In this document: in pieces, positions 1 to 9,402 of the stretch
Layout: each line of letters begins with the position of its first letter
How positions within the stretch are numbered: the first letter of the stretch is position 1
Assembly: GCF_900148515.1 (NCBI RefSeq)
Contig: NZ_FRXN01000001.1
Coordinates: 868,001 to 932,000, forward strand
Source: Algoriphagus zhangzhouensis
Lineage (GTDB): Bacteria; Bacteroidota; Bacteroidia; Cytophagales; Cyclobacteriaceae
Direction: 5' to 3'
DNA length: 64,000 nt
The notes under the pieces: generated by a model
Database searches by the model: none
What the model saw: the letters and a program-made list of their open reading frames with translations, nothing else
What the model was told of the DNA's origin: nothing
Made by a program: the position numbers and the translations under genes

Positions 1-1506
1 CTGAAAAACCCCAAATGACTCATCGGTATGGACGGGTTTATTTGGCATATTTCCTTTAGGAGCTAATGACAAATTATGATTCATGGGAAACTCCAAAGAT
101 TGGCCACTGTAAGCACCATCTACAAAATAATCTGAATAAAAAGGGTTTTGAATATCAATGATTTGGAAAGTAGAACCATTTTCGATCCCAAATTGGGAAA
201 AATCCACCTTTACAGATGAGGTCTTTCCCGGGTTCACTATAGTCACATAGTATTTACCAGTCTCATACTTATTCTGCCTGATTGTAACCTTTGGGTCCTG
301 GGGGAAAGATTTAGAATAAGTGCTTTGAAGATCAAATCCAGATGAGATTTTCCATTGATCAAAATCATTCCCAGTGAATGGGAAATCATCACTTGAAGTT
401 TGGTAGTAGAAGTTTTTGTCCCAATAGGTCCCATCCATCGAGGTTGGAAGAGTTAAGAATTGAAAAAACTTGCCATGATTATTATAAAAAGTATTCCCTG
501 TAAATTTTAGATTTTCCAAAGGTTGAAATTCAACAACGTTTCTACCTCCGACTAATAAATTATTATAGAACTCAATTTTATCATTGGGCTGGTATGTCCT
601 TCCAATCGTAACGTTACTTACCTGGTTTACGGTCAGGCGCCCACCTTGCAAATCAGAATAAAAAATATTGTCATAGACCTTCATTTCGTAACTCAGGTTA
701 TTCTTTGAACCAATGGTTAAATTATGGGGAGGTCGAAATACAAATCCATCAAAATTTGCGATTGCTCCTGTATTAAATGAAGTATTCTCTATTACATTGA
801 TCCCACCATTTACTGGGTCTGTCGTATAAATATCGATCCCTTGAGATGCATTTTGAAAAACAATATTGTTCCTAATTATTTTTGGTTTATCTATCTGATT
901 ATGTTGGATGTACAAGCCATGCCCAGTACCTCTCAATGATGACTGAGTACCATTATTGAAAATAACGCAGCCATAAACCTCCAAATCTAATGAGGACCTC
1001 CAAAGTTCTAATGCTACTCCTGGGACGTCGTAAATCCAACAGTTTATCAATTTTACATTTTCACCAAAAACAGTAATTCCAGATTCATTTTGGACGTTTT
1101 CCCCCAAATCAGCCCTCTTCACTAAAGATGAAGAACTAATGTGAAGCCCTATTAACCATACATTAGAACCATTAATTACAATGGCTTTCCCATTGGTTTT
1201 ATTTTCGCCTGGATTGATAAAAACTTTCCCAGAATTTTGGGGAAGGATATAGATAGGTTTGTCTATGCTTCCACTTTTATCCAAAGTGAAATTTCCATTG
1301 TACTGACCATCCAATAACAAAAGTGTGTCACCAAAATTTAATGGGGATTGGTTTGAAAAAGCAAAAGATAAACTTAATGGTTTACTTATTTCAGTCCCTG
1401 AATTAGAATCATTTCCATTGGGAGAGGCATATTTTATCCCAGCAAATGAACTTGAAAAAGAAAGGAAGCTTATTAGAAAAATGAAAGATTTAAAAAAACT
1501 ACGCAT
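1..1506 (-). CDS. Exported right-handed beta-helix protein (3' end outside window)
   Basis: Open reading frame on the minus strand from ATG at 1506 to the window edge (502 codons, no stop seen), so the C-terminus is missing. Residues 1-22 form a Sec signal peptide. It is followed by the sequence KYASPNGNDSNSGT, a common entry motif of secreted parallel beta-helix proteins (polysaccharide lyase/pectate-lyase-like fold). Many N/G-rich short strands with VWLIG, IIRNN and VYDNIFYSD steps fit beta-helix rungs over roughly residues 60-380. The C-terminal part resembles a beta-sandwich. It starts 34 bp after the DUF1573 gene and probably shares its transcript. Likely a surface or periplasmic polysaccharide-binding or -cleaving protein; substrate and catalytic residues cannot be assigned. 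Confidence 0.8.
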   Translation of the reverse strand, partial: MRSFFKSFIFLISFLSFSSSFAGIKYASPNGNDSNSGTEISKPLSLSFAFSNQSPLNFGDTLLLLDGQYNGNFTLDKSGSIDKPIYILPQNSGKVFINPGENKTNGKAIVINGSNVWLIGLHISSSSLVKRADLGENVQNESGITVFGENVKLINCWIYDVPGVALELWRSSLDLEVYGCVIFNNGTQSSLRGTGHGLYIQHNQIDKPKIIRNNIVFQNASQGIDIYTTDPVNGGINVIENTSFNTGAIANFDGFVFRPPHNLTIGSKNNLSYEMKVYDNIFYSDLQGGRLTVNQVSNVTIGRTYQPNDKIEFYNNLLVGGRNVVEFQPLENLKFTGNTFYNNHGKFFQFLTLPTSMDGTYWDKNFYYQTSSDDFPFTGNDFDQWKISSGFDLQSTYSKSFPQDPKVTIRQNKYETGKYYVTIVNPGKTSSVKVDFSQFGIENGSTFQIIDIQNPFYSDYFVDGAYSGQSLEFPMNHNLSLAPKGNMPNKPVHTDESFGVFQ

Positions 1507-1540
1507 TAGAGTCAGATTTTTTTAAATATAAGTAGGAGCA

Positions 1541-2632
1541 TTATTTTATCCTACTTTTCAAAACCACCAGTTGAACTGGGTTCAAAGGATCATTACTAAA
1601 AATATATATATTGCGCTGATCGATCCCTTGCCTACCAGCAGGATCAAACTCTAGATGAAGATCTACTGACTCACCTGGATTAATTTCCATCTTGGACATT
1701 GTCATTTTCAAGCAATCACAATTGCCTTGAATCTTCCGGATTTCAAGGACTTTTTGCCCCTTATTTGTCAATGTAACCGTTTCATTCTTCTTTTGACCTG
1801 CTGAGATTTCCTTCAAATCGATCTCCTTTGGAGAAATACTTAGATTAGGAACTACTCCTAAATCTTCTTTCGCAAATGCTGGAAAGTATTCAAAAACATT
1901 GGCAATAACATCCCACTGAACGACCAATGAATCTGACCAAGAAAACTGAACTGGGTCTTCAAAAAAGCCCAAATCATTCTTATCAGCACCTGAATAAATC
2001 ACCTGGATTAATCCTCTTTCATTTGCCTGAACGCTATCCTGCTTTAACCTCAATTGGATGTAATCCGGACCGAAAGTCCTTAAACTATCTGGATAAAGAG
2101 TTTCTCCTGTAAAATTGAAGAATTCCACATTTTTGATTTTGGGTTCATTGGTAAATACATCTCCCATATTCACCTTTTGCTGGCGAAAACCAAAGCCCAA
2201 TTGTTGGTTGGGATAATCAATGTCTGGATCTTGAGGAAAAGGAACTGCAGTACCTTCTAAGTACAAAGTATCCTGTGTATCCATCAAATTCCCTTTTACA
2301 ACTACCATTCTTGAGAAAAATCCAGCTGAAGCACTTGGGTCATAAGAAATCTGCAAAACCCCTTCCTCACCCACATTCAAAGTATCCTCGGTATAAGTAA
2401 CTGTGGTACAACCACAATCTGTCCAAACTCTTTCAATCCAAAACAATGAATCTTGAGTATGTGTAAATCGAAACTCTGCCACTTGAGGACCCTGTTCCTC
2501 TAAGATGGTCCCCAAATCTATTTTATTGATCTCCCAAATGAGTTTTGGAGTCACAGTCTCCTGAGACAGACAGACTTGCGCCAAAATCGATAGAAATAGT
2601 GCTGTGGTGAATAGTTTTCGAAATAAGTTCAT
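1541..2632 (-). CDS. Exported DUF1573 domain protein
   Basis: A 363-residue protein with a signal peptide ending near residue 23 (VCLSQ). Two DUF1573-type Ig-like modules are visible: one at about 35-125 with the WTDCGCTTV motif, and one at about 270-360 with the GNCDCLKM motif and the typical NPGESVDLHLEFDP strand. The paired-cysteine C(G/D)C motif is the family hallmark in Bacteroidota. The family is periplasmic or outer-membrane associated with no settled function. Divergent from trpS (70 bp apart) and immediately upstream of the beta-helix gene on the same strand. Domain assignment is firm, biological role unknown. Confidence 0.85.
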   Translation of the reverse strand: MNLFRKLFTTALFLSILAQVCLSQETVTPKLIWEINKIDLGTILEEQGPQVAEFRFTHTQDSLFWIERVWTDCGCTTVTYTEDTLNVGEEGVLQISYDPSASAGFFSRMVVVKGNLMDTQDTLYLEGTAVPFPQDPDIDYPNQQLGFGFRQQKVNMGDVFTNEPKIKNVEFFNFTGETLYPDSLRTFGPDYIQLRLKQDSVQANERGLIQVIYSGADKNDLGFFEDPVQFSWSDSLVVQWDVIANVFEYFPAFAKEDLGVVPNLSISPKEIDLKEISAGQKKNETVTLTNKGQKVLEIRKIQGNCDCLKMTMSKMEINPGESVDLHLEFDPAGRQGIDQRNIYIFSNDPLNPVQLVVLKSRIK

Positions 2633-2702
2633 AGCCGCAAATAACGTATAAATCCAAAAGAATTATAGCTTGATTTACGTATTTTGCGCCAAAATTAAAC
2701 TA

Positions 2703-3677
2703 ATGGCACGAGTACTTACAGGCATACAAAGTAGCGGAAGACCCCACTTGGGAAATATTCTCGGTGCGATCGTTCCTGCGATTGAATTGGCGAAAGCCAA
2801 TGCTGAAGAATCCTTTATTTTCATCGCTGATTTACATTCTCTCACCAGTTCCAAAGATCCTGAATTGAGAATAGAAAACACGAGAGCTGTAGCTGCTGCC
2901 TGGCTTGCCTTTGGTTTGGATATCGAAAAAACTGTCTTCTATAGACAATCCAGAAGACCCGAAGTCACAGAATTGACTTGGTACCTCAACTGCTTCACTC
3001 CTTATCCTATGTTGGCCAATGCCCATAGTTTCAAGGATAAAGCAGAAAGACTGGCAGATGTCAATGCAGGTTTGTTTACCTATCCAGTATTGATGGCTGC
3101 TGATATCCTTCTCTATTCTGCGGATTTGGTTCCTGTTGGAAAAGACCAGATGCAGCATTTGGAGATGACAAGAGACATTGCTACCACATTCAATAGAATC
3201 GTAGGAGAAGATATCTTGACTATTCCTGAGGCTAGAATTTCTGAAGCGGTAAAAACCATTCCTGGAACCGATGGACAGAAAATGTCCAAATCCTATAACA
3301 ATTACATTGATATCTTTTTGCCTGAAAAGCAATTGAAGAAAAATGTCAATAGCATTGTTACCGATAGTACTCCTATGGAAGATCCGAAAGATCCAGATAC
3401 TTGTAACGTTTTCAAATTGTATTCTCTATTGGCTTCTGAAGATCAGATTCAGGAAATGCGAGGAAAATATCTTGGTGGAAACTATGGCTATGGACATGCA
3501 AAGAAAGAGTTTATGGAATTGATTCTAGAGAAATATGCTGAAGAAAGAAAAGCATTTGACTTCTACATGAGCAATCCAGAGGAAATCGAAAAGAAGCTTG
3601 CAGCAGGTGAGGCCCATGCAAAAGCTATCGGAGAAAAACTCCTTCAGACAGTTCGAGAAAAACTCGGATTTAGATAA
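2703..3677 (+). CDS. trpS: Tryptophan--tRNA ligase
   Basis: Class I aminoacyl-tRNA synthetase charging tRNA-Trp in the cytoplasm. The 324-residue length is normal. The HIGH-equivalent PHLGNILG lies at residues 14-21 and the KMSKS loop at 193-197; the GKDQMQHLEMTRDIA segment typical of TrpS is at about 147-161. An upstream in-frame ATG at 2670 would add 11 non-conserved residues, so the ATG at 2703 (MARVLTGIQ) is preferred. Monocistronic, followed directly by an intrinsic terminator. Confidence 0.96.
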   Translation: MARVLTGIQSSGRPHLGNILGAIVPAIELAKANAEESFIFIADLHSLTSSKDPELRIENTRAVAAAWLAFGLDIEKTVFYRQSRRPEVTELTWYLNCFTPYPMLANAHSFKDKAERLADVNAGLFTYPVLMAADILLYSADLVPVGKDQMQHLEMTRDIATTFNRIVGEDILTIPEARISEAVKTIPGTDGQKMSKSYNNYIDIFLPEKQLKKNVNSIVTDSTPMEDPKDPDTCNVFKLYSLLASEDQIQEMRGKYLGGNYGYGHAKKEFMELILEKYAEERKAFDFYMSNPEEIEKKLAAGEAHAKAIGEKLLQTVREKLGFR

Positions 3678-3679
3678 AG

Positions 3680-3714
3680 AAAAAGCCCGAATCTTTCCAG
3701 ATTCGGGCTTTTTT
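3680..3714. terminator. Bidirectional intrinsic terminator after trpS
   Basis: Perfect 13-bp stem (arms at 3680-3692 and 3701-3713, core AAGCCCGAAT) with an 8-nt loop and a T-run on the plus strand. The A-run on the other side makes it usable for the convergent minus-strand gene at 3732 as well. Confidence 0.9.
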
Positions 3715-3731
3715 ATGATTTTATAATTGGA

Positions 3732-4154
3732 TTATCTACTTCTCCAAACATCCTTCAATTGACGACCGTTGATCAACATAACGATCCTTGCAGGATTTGG
3801 AATCAAAACCAATCTTACATCTTGTCTATCAAATTGATCTGACTCTATAGGTACACCTTCTTGTCCTCCTACTTCATAACTTACAATTCCTTTTGCATCT
3901 GGAAGCAAAGGCTTGTACTTGTTGGCGATATAGGCTGTAGGAAGAAGAATATCTGTATCTGATTTCAATACAGAATAAATCTTCTCTAATTGCTCCTCAA
4001 TCACATCCTCATATTCCTCATTGAAATCATCCTCTAAATCATGGATTTCCTCTTCTAAATCATCATAGCTCTCATCACTATAATCCATCGAAGCAAGTTG
4101 ATTTCTTTTTTCTACAATTTCGGTTAGCTCTTTATCCAGCTTGTCCCAATTCAT
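3732..4154 (-). CDS. Conserved acidic hypothetical protein
   Basis: A 140-residue cytoplasmic protein without signal peptide or membrane segment. Residues 1-65 are strongly acidic and helical (DDLEEEIHDLEDDFNEEYED), probably a coiled coil. Residues 65-140 form a mixed alpha/beta part with several hydrophobic strands (VRLVLIPNPARIVMLING). Convergent with trpS. I do not recognise a named family. Composition and codon use match the neighbours, so a real housekeeping-type gene is likely. Function unknown. Confidence 0.7.
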   Translation of the reverse strand: MNWDKLDKELTEIVEKRNQLASMDYSDESYDDLEEEIHDLEDDFNEEYEDVIEEQLEKIYSVLKSDTDILLPTAYIANKYKPLLPDAKGIVSYEVGGQEGVPIESDQFDRQDVRLVLIPNPARIVMLINGRQLKDVWRSR

Positions 4155-4240
4155 TGGTCTATGTTTTTGTTTGGTTTGTTATTCAAAGCACAAAGATGAG
4201 AATATCATTTTTCTAAGCAGAATGATTTTAGAGAAAATAA

Positions 4241-5206
4241 CTAAGTAAGGAGGATTTTTCCGTTTCTACCGGGCATTTGATACGCATTTAGGGCTTCTTG
4301 AAAGGATTCTAATGGAAATTTTCCAGCCACATCAATCTGAGAATCCTCATTCATCAAAAAGCCAAACACCTTTAAAAAGGCCTCATTCATCTCCTTTGGA
4401 TCTACTTCTGCCATCCAGGTACTTAGCCAAAAACCTTCAATTTTTAGGTTTTTAAAAATCATTAAGCCACTGTTCACAGGCATGGTATTCAAACTAAGGG
4501 CTCCAAATACCAACATGATTCCATTTTTTCTCAAACAACTCAATGCCTGAGCTCCTAATTTTCCACTCACTGCATCAAATACAGCATGCACTCCCCCTTC
4601 AGTTCTTTCAGGAATCACTTCATGGATTTTTTTAGATTCTGAATTAACAACCAGGTCTGCTCCCAGTTTTTTCAAATAATCTATCTGATCATCTTGCCTC
4701 ACGGTTGCCGCAACTTTTATTCCTTTCGCCTTGGCCATTTGAATTGCAAACTTCCCAAAGGCGGATGCACCAGCAGTAATCAGGAGCCATTCTCTCTCTT
4801 TCAGTCCGGATTTTTCAATCATAGCATATGCCGTAAAAGGGTTGACAAAAGCCTGACAGGCGATTTCATCTGGCATTTCCGGAGGTACTGGAATAGCTGA
4901 AGAAATAGGAATACAGATATATTCTTTCCACGTGCCAATTGCCGAAAACATCACCCTATCTCCTGCTTTAAACTTTCCAGTTTCGTAGGCATTTTCAACA
5001 ACACCTACTGCTTCAAAACCAGCACTACTTGGTAATATTGGCTGAATTCCATATCTCCCTTGGATAAACATCAAATCAGCAGGATTGATGTTTCTTGCAG
5101 TCACTTTTACTAATACTTGACCTTCTTTCGGTTGAGGGATAGGAGATTCTACCAACTTTAAAACTTCTGAAGGAATTCCTATTTGTTCAAATACTACTTC
5201 TTTCAT
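4241..5206 (-). CDS. MDR-family quinone oxidoreductase / enoyl reductase-like protein
   Basis: A 321-residue NAD(P)H-dependent medium-chain dehydrogenase. The N-terminal GroES-like domain carries INPADLMFIQGRYG (about 38-51) and the GFEAVGVV strand. The Rossmann domain has the nucleotide-binding stretch ITAGASAFGKFAIQMAKAKG (about 142-161) in place of the canonical GGVGxxA. No zinc-ligand cysteine cluster is present, placing it with QOR/MECR-type enzymes rather than zinc alcohol dehydrogenases. Substrate is likely a quinone or 2-enoyl thioester; this cannot be decided from sequence. Divergent from the SDR gene at 5319. Confidence 0.85.
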   Translation of the reverse strand: MKEVVFEQIGIPSEVLKLVESPIPQPKEGQVLVKVTARNINPADLMFIQGRYGIQPILPSSAGFEAVGVVENAYETGKFKAGDRVMFSAIGTWKEYICIPISSAIPVPPEMPDEIACQAFVNPFTAYAMIEKSGLKEREWLLITAGASAFGKFAIQMAKAKGIKVAATVRQDDQIDYLKKLGADLVVNSESKKIHEVIPERTEGGVHAVFDAVSGKLGAQALSCLRKNGIMLVFGALSLNTMPVNSGLMIFKNLKIEGFWLSTWMAEVDPKEMNEAFLKVFGFLMNEDSQIDVAGKFPLESFQEALNAYQMPGRNGKILLT

Positions 5207-5318
5207 ACCAATTTATTTATGTGTTACCTCTTAAATAAATCTAGGTAATATTCTTTGGGAGGACTAAATCGGGGGATATTTTTTTATATCTTAAGGGTAG
5301 ACATCAAAAACGCTATTC

Positions 5319-6086
5319 ATGGATCTTTCCCAGCTTTTTTCACTGGATCACAAAGTGGCTTTGATTACCGGAGCCTCCAAAGGAATTGGATTAGCCACCG
5401 CAGAAATTTTTGCTGCAGCAGGCGCTAAAGTAGTCATCAGTAGTAGAAAGCAAGAAGTGTTGGATGGGGTGGCAAATAACCTGAAAGCCAAAGGATATGA
5501 GGCTGCTGGCATTGCTTGCAATGTGGGAAATATGGAGGAACTACCAGGCTTGGTAGAAAAAACCGTTGAAAAATATGGTCAGATTGACATTCTCGTCAAT
5601 AATGCTGCTGCAAACCCTGTTTTTGGCCCTGTACATGAAACTAGCTTAGAAGCCTTCGACAAAATCATGGACGTGAATGTCAAAGCTCCTTTCGAATTGA
5701 CACGGCTATGTTTTCCTCACCTAAGGAAATCCTCACATGCTTCCGTTATAAATGTCAGCTCAATTGGTGCATTTTCTCCAGAACCTGGATTGGGAATTTA
5801 CTCAGTCAGTAAAACCGCTCTTACTTCTCTTACCAAAGTCTATGCAAAAGAATGGGGGGAAGCCAAAATCAGGGTAAATGCCATTTGTCCAGGCTTGATC
5901 AAAACCAAATTCTCGGAACCGCTTTGGTCCAATGAAAAAATCATGGATTTCGTAATGAAACAACTGACCATCAAACGATTGGGTACTCCAGAGGAAATCG
6001 GTGCTTTAGCCTTGTTTTTAGCTTCTCCTGCCTCCTCTTACATCACAGGCTCAATTTTCACCTCTGACGGAGGATTCAATATTTAA
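5319..6086 (+). CDS. SDR-family oxidoreductase (classical short-chain dehydrogenase)
   Basis: A 255-residue classical SDR. TGASKGIG cofactor motif at 17-24, NNAA at about 95-98, catalytic Ser147/148, Tyr161 and Lys165 in the SxxxxxxxxxxxxYxxxK arrangement, and a C-terminal substrate-loop GSIFTSDGG typical of FabG/DHRS4-like enzymes. Cytoplasmic NAD(P)H-dependent reduction of a carbonyl substrate is expected; the closest recognisable subtype is the DHRS4/glucose-dehydrogenase-like group, so the exact substrate is open. Divergent promoter region with the MDR gene (112 bp), suggesting possible shared control. Confidence 0.9.
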   Translation: MDLSQLFSLDHKVALITGASKGIGLATAEIFAAAGAKVVISSRKQEVLDGVANNLKAKGYEAAGIACNVGNMEELPGLVEKTVEKYGQIDILVNNAAANPVFGPVHETSLEAFDKIMDVNVKAPFELTRLCFPHLRKSSHASVINVSSIGAFSPEPGLGIYSVSKTALTSLTKVYAKEWGEAKIRVNAICPGLIKTKFSEPLWSNEKIMDFVMKQLTIKRLGTPEEIGALALFLASPASSYITGSIFTSDGGFNI

Positions 6087-6102
6087 TCCAGAGGACAGTC
6101 CT

Positions 6103-6762
6103 TTATACAAACTTGATTTTCATATACTTGATCTTTTCCCCTTTTTCGGAAAACATCTTCTCATATCTAGTTTGGATGCCAAAGTGATCATCTTTCCATT
6201 CACTTTGATAGAAGTCATGGGTAAAACCAATTACCTCAATGTCTTCACGAGATTGAACCAATTCCAATGAATAATCAAATAGTCCGGTATTGTCTGTTTT
6301 GAAATGAATAATTCCGTCCTTCTTGACCAAGGTTTTATACATTTCCAAAAACTTTGGTGAAGTCAAGCGGCGTTTCTCATCACCGTCTCTTGGAAATGGA
6401 TCAGGAAAGGTGATCCAAAGTTCAGAAATCTCTTCAGGTGCAAAAAACTTCTCCAACAACTGAATTTGAGTTCTTAAGAAAGCAACATTTTCAATTCCTT
6501 CTGCTGTGGCTGTTGAGCTTCCTTTCCAGATTCTACTTCCTTTGATATCTACACCAATAAAGTTCTGGTCTGGAAAAACTCTGGCTAATCCAACAGTAAA
6601 CTCTCCCCTTCCACATGCCAATTCCACAACCAAAGGTTTATCATTTTGAAATTGCTTGGAGTTCCAGTTTCCTTTTACTTCTTCAAAGATGGCTTTCCCT
6701 TCCTGGACAACATTTGGATTGTATTCGTTCTCTTTGAAACGAACCAGTTTTTTTCTGCTCAT
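6103..6762 (-). CDS. trmB: tRNA (guanosine(46)-N7)-methyltransferase
   Basis: SAM-dependent enzyme making m7G46 in the tRNA variable loop. The 219-residue protein has motif I VVELACGRGEF (about 44-54), GVDIKG (about 69-74) and the family signature ITFPDPFPRDGDEKRRL (about 117-133). The start is placed at 6762 (MSRKKLVRF) because a longer frame from 6810 would overlap folC by 47 bp; with this start the folC stop and the trmB ATG are separated by one base (TAA-A-ATG). Last gene of the holA-trmB operon. Confidence 0.95.
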   Translation of the reverse strand: MSRKKLVRFKENEYNPNVVQEGKAIFEEVKGNWNSKQFQNDKPLVVELACGRGEFTVGLARVFPDQNFIGVDIKGSRIWKGSSTATAEGIENVAFLRTQIQLLEKFFAPEEISELWITFPDPFPRDGDEKRRLTSPKFLEMYKTLVKKDGIIHFKTDNTGLFDYSLELVQSREDIEVIGFTHDFYQSEWKDDHFGIQTRYEKMFSEKGEKIKYMKIKFV

Positions 6763-6763
6763 T

Positions 6764-8050
6764 TTACAGTTCTTCGATTTCTGCGACCACAAAAGTACTG
6801 CCTCCCACAAAAATCAAGTCATTTGCACCGGCTTTTTTTCTGGCAAAGTTTAATGCTTCATTCACATCAGGCACAAAAGTACCTTCTAGTCCATTCAATT
6901 TGGCCTTTTCCAAAAGCTCCTCAGCCTTCATTGCTCTAGGAAGTTTCGCCTGACAAAAAATATAGGAAGCTGTTTTGGGTAATAACTGAAGAATTTTAGA
7001 AATGTCTTTATCCTGAACCATTCCTAAAACCATCCACAATTGATCATAGGAATAACTTTCCAATTGATTCAAAATCTCTTGAATACCAGCTTCATTATGA
7101 CCTGTATCACAGATTGTTAAAGGTCCTTTAGAAAGAACCTGCCATCTTCCTTTAAGCCCAGTGCTTTTGGTAACATTTGTCAAGCCAGCCTTGATAGCAT
7201 CTGAAGAAATATCCCAGCCTTTGGCTTTCAATTGAACCAAAGTTTCCAGAATTCCCGGCAAATTGAACTTCTGGTAATTTCCCAAAAGGTCAAATCCCAA
7301 TTCTTGCTTTACATCAGAAGAGATCACATCATAAAGGGCTTTCCCTTCATTTTCTTCCACTTTTTCAACCTTCCATTTTTGATCAGCAAAAGTGATGGGA
7401 GCATCCTGTTCTTTTGAAACTTGTACAAATACTGGCGTAGTTTCCTCTTGAGTCTTACTAATCACCACTGGAATATTCTTTTTGATGATCCCTGCTTTTT
7501 CTCCTGCTATTGCAGCTAAAGTGTCGCCCAGAAATTGAACATGATCCATTCCGATATTGGTAATCAATGATACCTCCGGCATCAAAACATTGGTACTATC
7601 CAATCTACCTCCCATTCCTACTTCTACGACAGCAATATCCACCTGCTCTTTGGCAAAATACCAAAATGCCATCCCTACCGTCATTTCAAAGAAACTAGGC
7701 TTCAATTCCTCAAGAAATGATTTATTCTCTTCTACGAATTCCACAACCGCATCCTCAGGAATTTCCAACCCATTGATCCGGATTCTTTCAGTAAAAGACT
7801 TTAAATGAGGAGAGGTATAAAGCCCAGTTTTAAAGCCTGCAGCCTGTAATACAGAAGCAATGGAATGAGAAGAACTTCCTTTTCCATTGGTTCCTGCAAC
7901 ATGAACAGATTTGAATTTTTTCTCAGGGTTACCCAAATGATTACAAAGGGCAATGGTATTGCTTAAATCCTTTTTCAATGCACTGGCACCCACCCTCTGA
8001 AACATAGGAAGGGCATTGAACAGGTAGTCCAGAGTCTCCTGATAGGTCAT
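6764..8050 (-). CDS. folC: Bifunctional dihydrofolate/folylpolyglutamate synthase
   Basis: Mur-ligase-type ATP-dependent enzyme adding glutamate to dihydropteroate and tetrahydrofolate. 428 residues, normal length. P-loop GTNGKGS at 53-59, omega-loop segment TSPHL at about 79-83, EVGMGGRLDSTN at about 142-153, and C-terminal Mur ligase domain with DTGHNEAG near 316-323. Located between the tonB-like gene (3-bp gap) and trmB (1-bp gap), so it is translated from the same long message. Confidence 0.95.
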   Translation of the reverse strand: MTYQETLDYLFNALPMFQRVGASALKKDLSNTIALCNHLGNPEKKFKSVHVAGTNGKGSSSHSIASVLQAAGFKTGLYTSPHLKSFTERIRINGLEIPEDAVVEFVEENKSFLEELKPSFFEMTVGMAFWYFAKEQVDIAVVEVGMGGRLDSTNVLMPEVSLITNIGMDHVQFLGDTLAAIAGEKAGIIKKNIPVVISKTQEETTPVFVQVSKEQDAPITFADQKWKVEKVEENEGKALYDVISSDVKQELGFDLLGNYQKFNLPGILETLVQLKAKGWDISSDAIKAGLTNVTKSTGLKGRWQVLSKGPLTICDTGHNEAGIQEILNQLESYSYDQLWMVLGMVQDKDISKILQLLPKTASYIFCQAKLPRAMKAEELLEKAKLNGLEGTFVPDVNEALNFARKKAGANDLIFVGGSTFVVAEIEEL

Positions 8051-8053
8051 GAA

Positions 8054-9010
8054 TTAATCAACCTTAATAATGAATGTGATTTTCCCAGATGAGAAGTCTG
8101 CAACTGCTCCCCCCTGTTTTTTGAAAGAAATCTGATTGACTACTTGGCGATAGTATGCCAATACATCATTGGAAACATTGTATTCCAATGGAACAGCTTG
8201 CACTACTCTTCCTGAGTCATCCACAGTAATTTTAAAAACTATTCGACCGTTTCGGGTTGAAACACGGTCATTGATATTGGGTCTTGAAGCAAAATCCCAT
8301 CCAGCAAGATCCAGGCTATATCCAGAACCGGAATTAGTCCCTTGTCCTGAACCTTTGCCCATCAATGCTTTTCCTTCAATTGTTCCCTTTGGATCGCCAG
8401 CATCTCCTTTTTCGGTAGAAGTACCTTGGGCACCACCTGAAGAAGGATTGGTACCTGTTCCTTTCGTTCCACCCGCACCCATCAATGCTCTTTCATTGAT
8501 TTTAGGTTGCTCTGGAGCTTTTTGAACAGTTTCTTCCGCTTTCGATTCAGCTGGAGTTGTTACCGCTTTATCAGGTTCCGTTTTGGTAGGTTCTGGCTTT
8601 TTGGTATTCTCTGTAGCCTTTTCTTCCCCTTTTATTGGAGACGGCTTTGTAGTTACTGCTTGATTTACAGCAGGCTGAGGGTTAGCTTTTGGCTTTGCTG
8701 TTTCAGTTTTGGGACTTGGTTTTGGTGTAGACTTTTCAACCACTTTAGGTGCTATTTCTCCAGGAGCTGCAGCTTCCTTGACTGGGGTAACGGTTTCAGA
8801 AGGAGGAGTTGGAGAACTCACATCACCAGATCCTGTAGGAGTAAAACCAAGATTTAATTCCAAACCGAAAGTAGGAAGAGGTGGAATGGGTTGTTTCCAA
8901 ACCACAATAAAGTAGAAGGCAATCAGCAAAAGCACATTGATAAGCAATGTGATCAAGCCTGAACGCTTTCTATTTTGATTTTCTACTTTATCGGCATCCC
9001 AAAATTCCAT
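8054..9010 (-). CDS. TonB/TolA-like energy transducer
   Basis: A 318-residue inner-membrane protein bridging the periplasm. One N-terminal transmembrane helix (about 21-43, LITLLINVLLLIAFYFIVVW), then a long Pro/Lys/Thr/Glu-rich low-complexity stretch (about 60-190), a Gly/Ser-rich linker (about 190-245), and a compact C-terminal domain (about 255-318) with a TonB_C-like beta pattern (GRIVFKITVDDSGRV). The TonB YP motif is not obvious, so TolA-like behaviour is equally possible. Start at 9010 (MEFWDADKVENQ) is chosen because it follows the exbD stop by one base. Should be energised by the ExbB/ExbD pair just upstream. Confidence 0.85.
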   Translation of the reverse strand: MEFWDADKVENQNRKRSGLITLLINVLLLIAFYFIVVWKQPIPPLPTFGLELNLGFTPTGSGDVSSPTPPSETVTPVKEAAAPGEIAPKVVEKSTPKPSPKTETAKPKANPQPAVNQAVTTKPSPIKGEEKATENTKKPEPTKTEPDKAVTTPAESKAEETVQKAPEQPKINERALMGAGGTKGTGTNPSSGGAQGTSTEKGDAGDPKGTIEGKALMGKGSGQGTNSGSGYSLDLAGWDFASRPNINDRVSTRNGRIVFKITVDDSGRVVQAVPLEYNVSNDVLAYYRQVVNQISFKKQGGAVADFSSGKITFIIKVD

Positions 9011-9011
9011 A

Positions 9012-9401
9012 TCAAAACGGTTTTGTTGCGATGGAAACATTTGCTTCCAAACCAGCGGCAATACCACCTATCTCTACAAGGTACTCAACAGGTACCTCCT
9101 TGTCAATATGAAGAACAACCTGTCCTTTTTTATCCTGCAACAATGCAGTCAGTTCAGATTTGATCTGATCTCTAGACACTACCCTATCATTAACGGCATA
9201 GCGAAGGTCTTTGGTTACAGAAACCGTCACTTCCTGCATGGCTATATCAGAAGTCTCGCTTGAAGGCAAGTTTACCGGTAAGCCTGATGGAGTAATAAAT
9301 GAAGAGGTCAACATGAAGAATATCAACAACAGAAAAATAATATCTGTCATCGAAGACATGCTAAATGCTGTTTCTACTTTATTTTTTGACTGAAGTGCCA
9401 T
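9012..9401 (-). CDS. exbD: ExbD/TolR-family biopolymer transport protein
   Basis: A 129-residue stator partner of the proton channel. Short cytoplasmic tail, one transmembrane helix (about 19-38) containing the conserved proton-relaying Asp20 in SMTDIIFLLLIFFML, then a periplasmic domain (about 45-129). The start at 9401 (MALQSKNK) gives a TAA-G-ATG junction with exbB; a frame from 9434 would overlap exbB. Works with the adjacent ExbB to energise the downstream TonB/TolA-like protein. Confidence 0.93.
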   Translation of the reverse strand: MALQSKNKVETAFSMSSMTDIIFLLLIFFMLTSSFITPSGLPVNLPSSETSDIAMQEVTVSVTKDLRYAVNDRVVSRDQIKSELTALLQDKKGQVVLHIDKEVPVEYLVEIGGIAAGLEANVSIATKPF

Positions 9402-9402
9402 C

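Noticed and set aside
2832..3332. 166-codon minus-strand frame inside trpS
   Set aside because: Antisense shadow of a clear TrpS with both HIGH and KMSKS motifs.
8507..8857. 116-codon plus-strand frame in the tonB-like gene
   Set aside because: Phe/Arg-rich shadow of the Pro/Lys/Glu repeats on the other strand.
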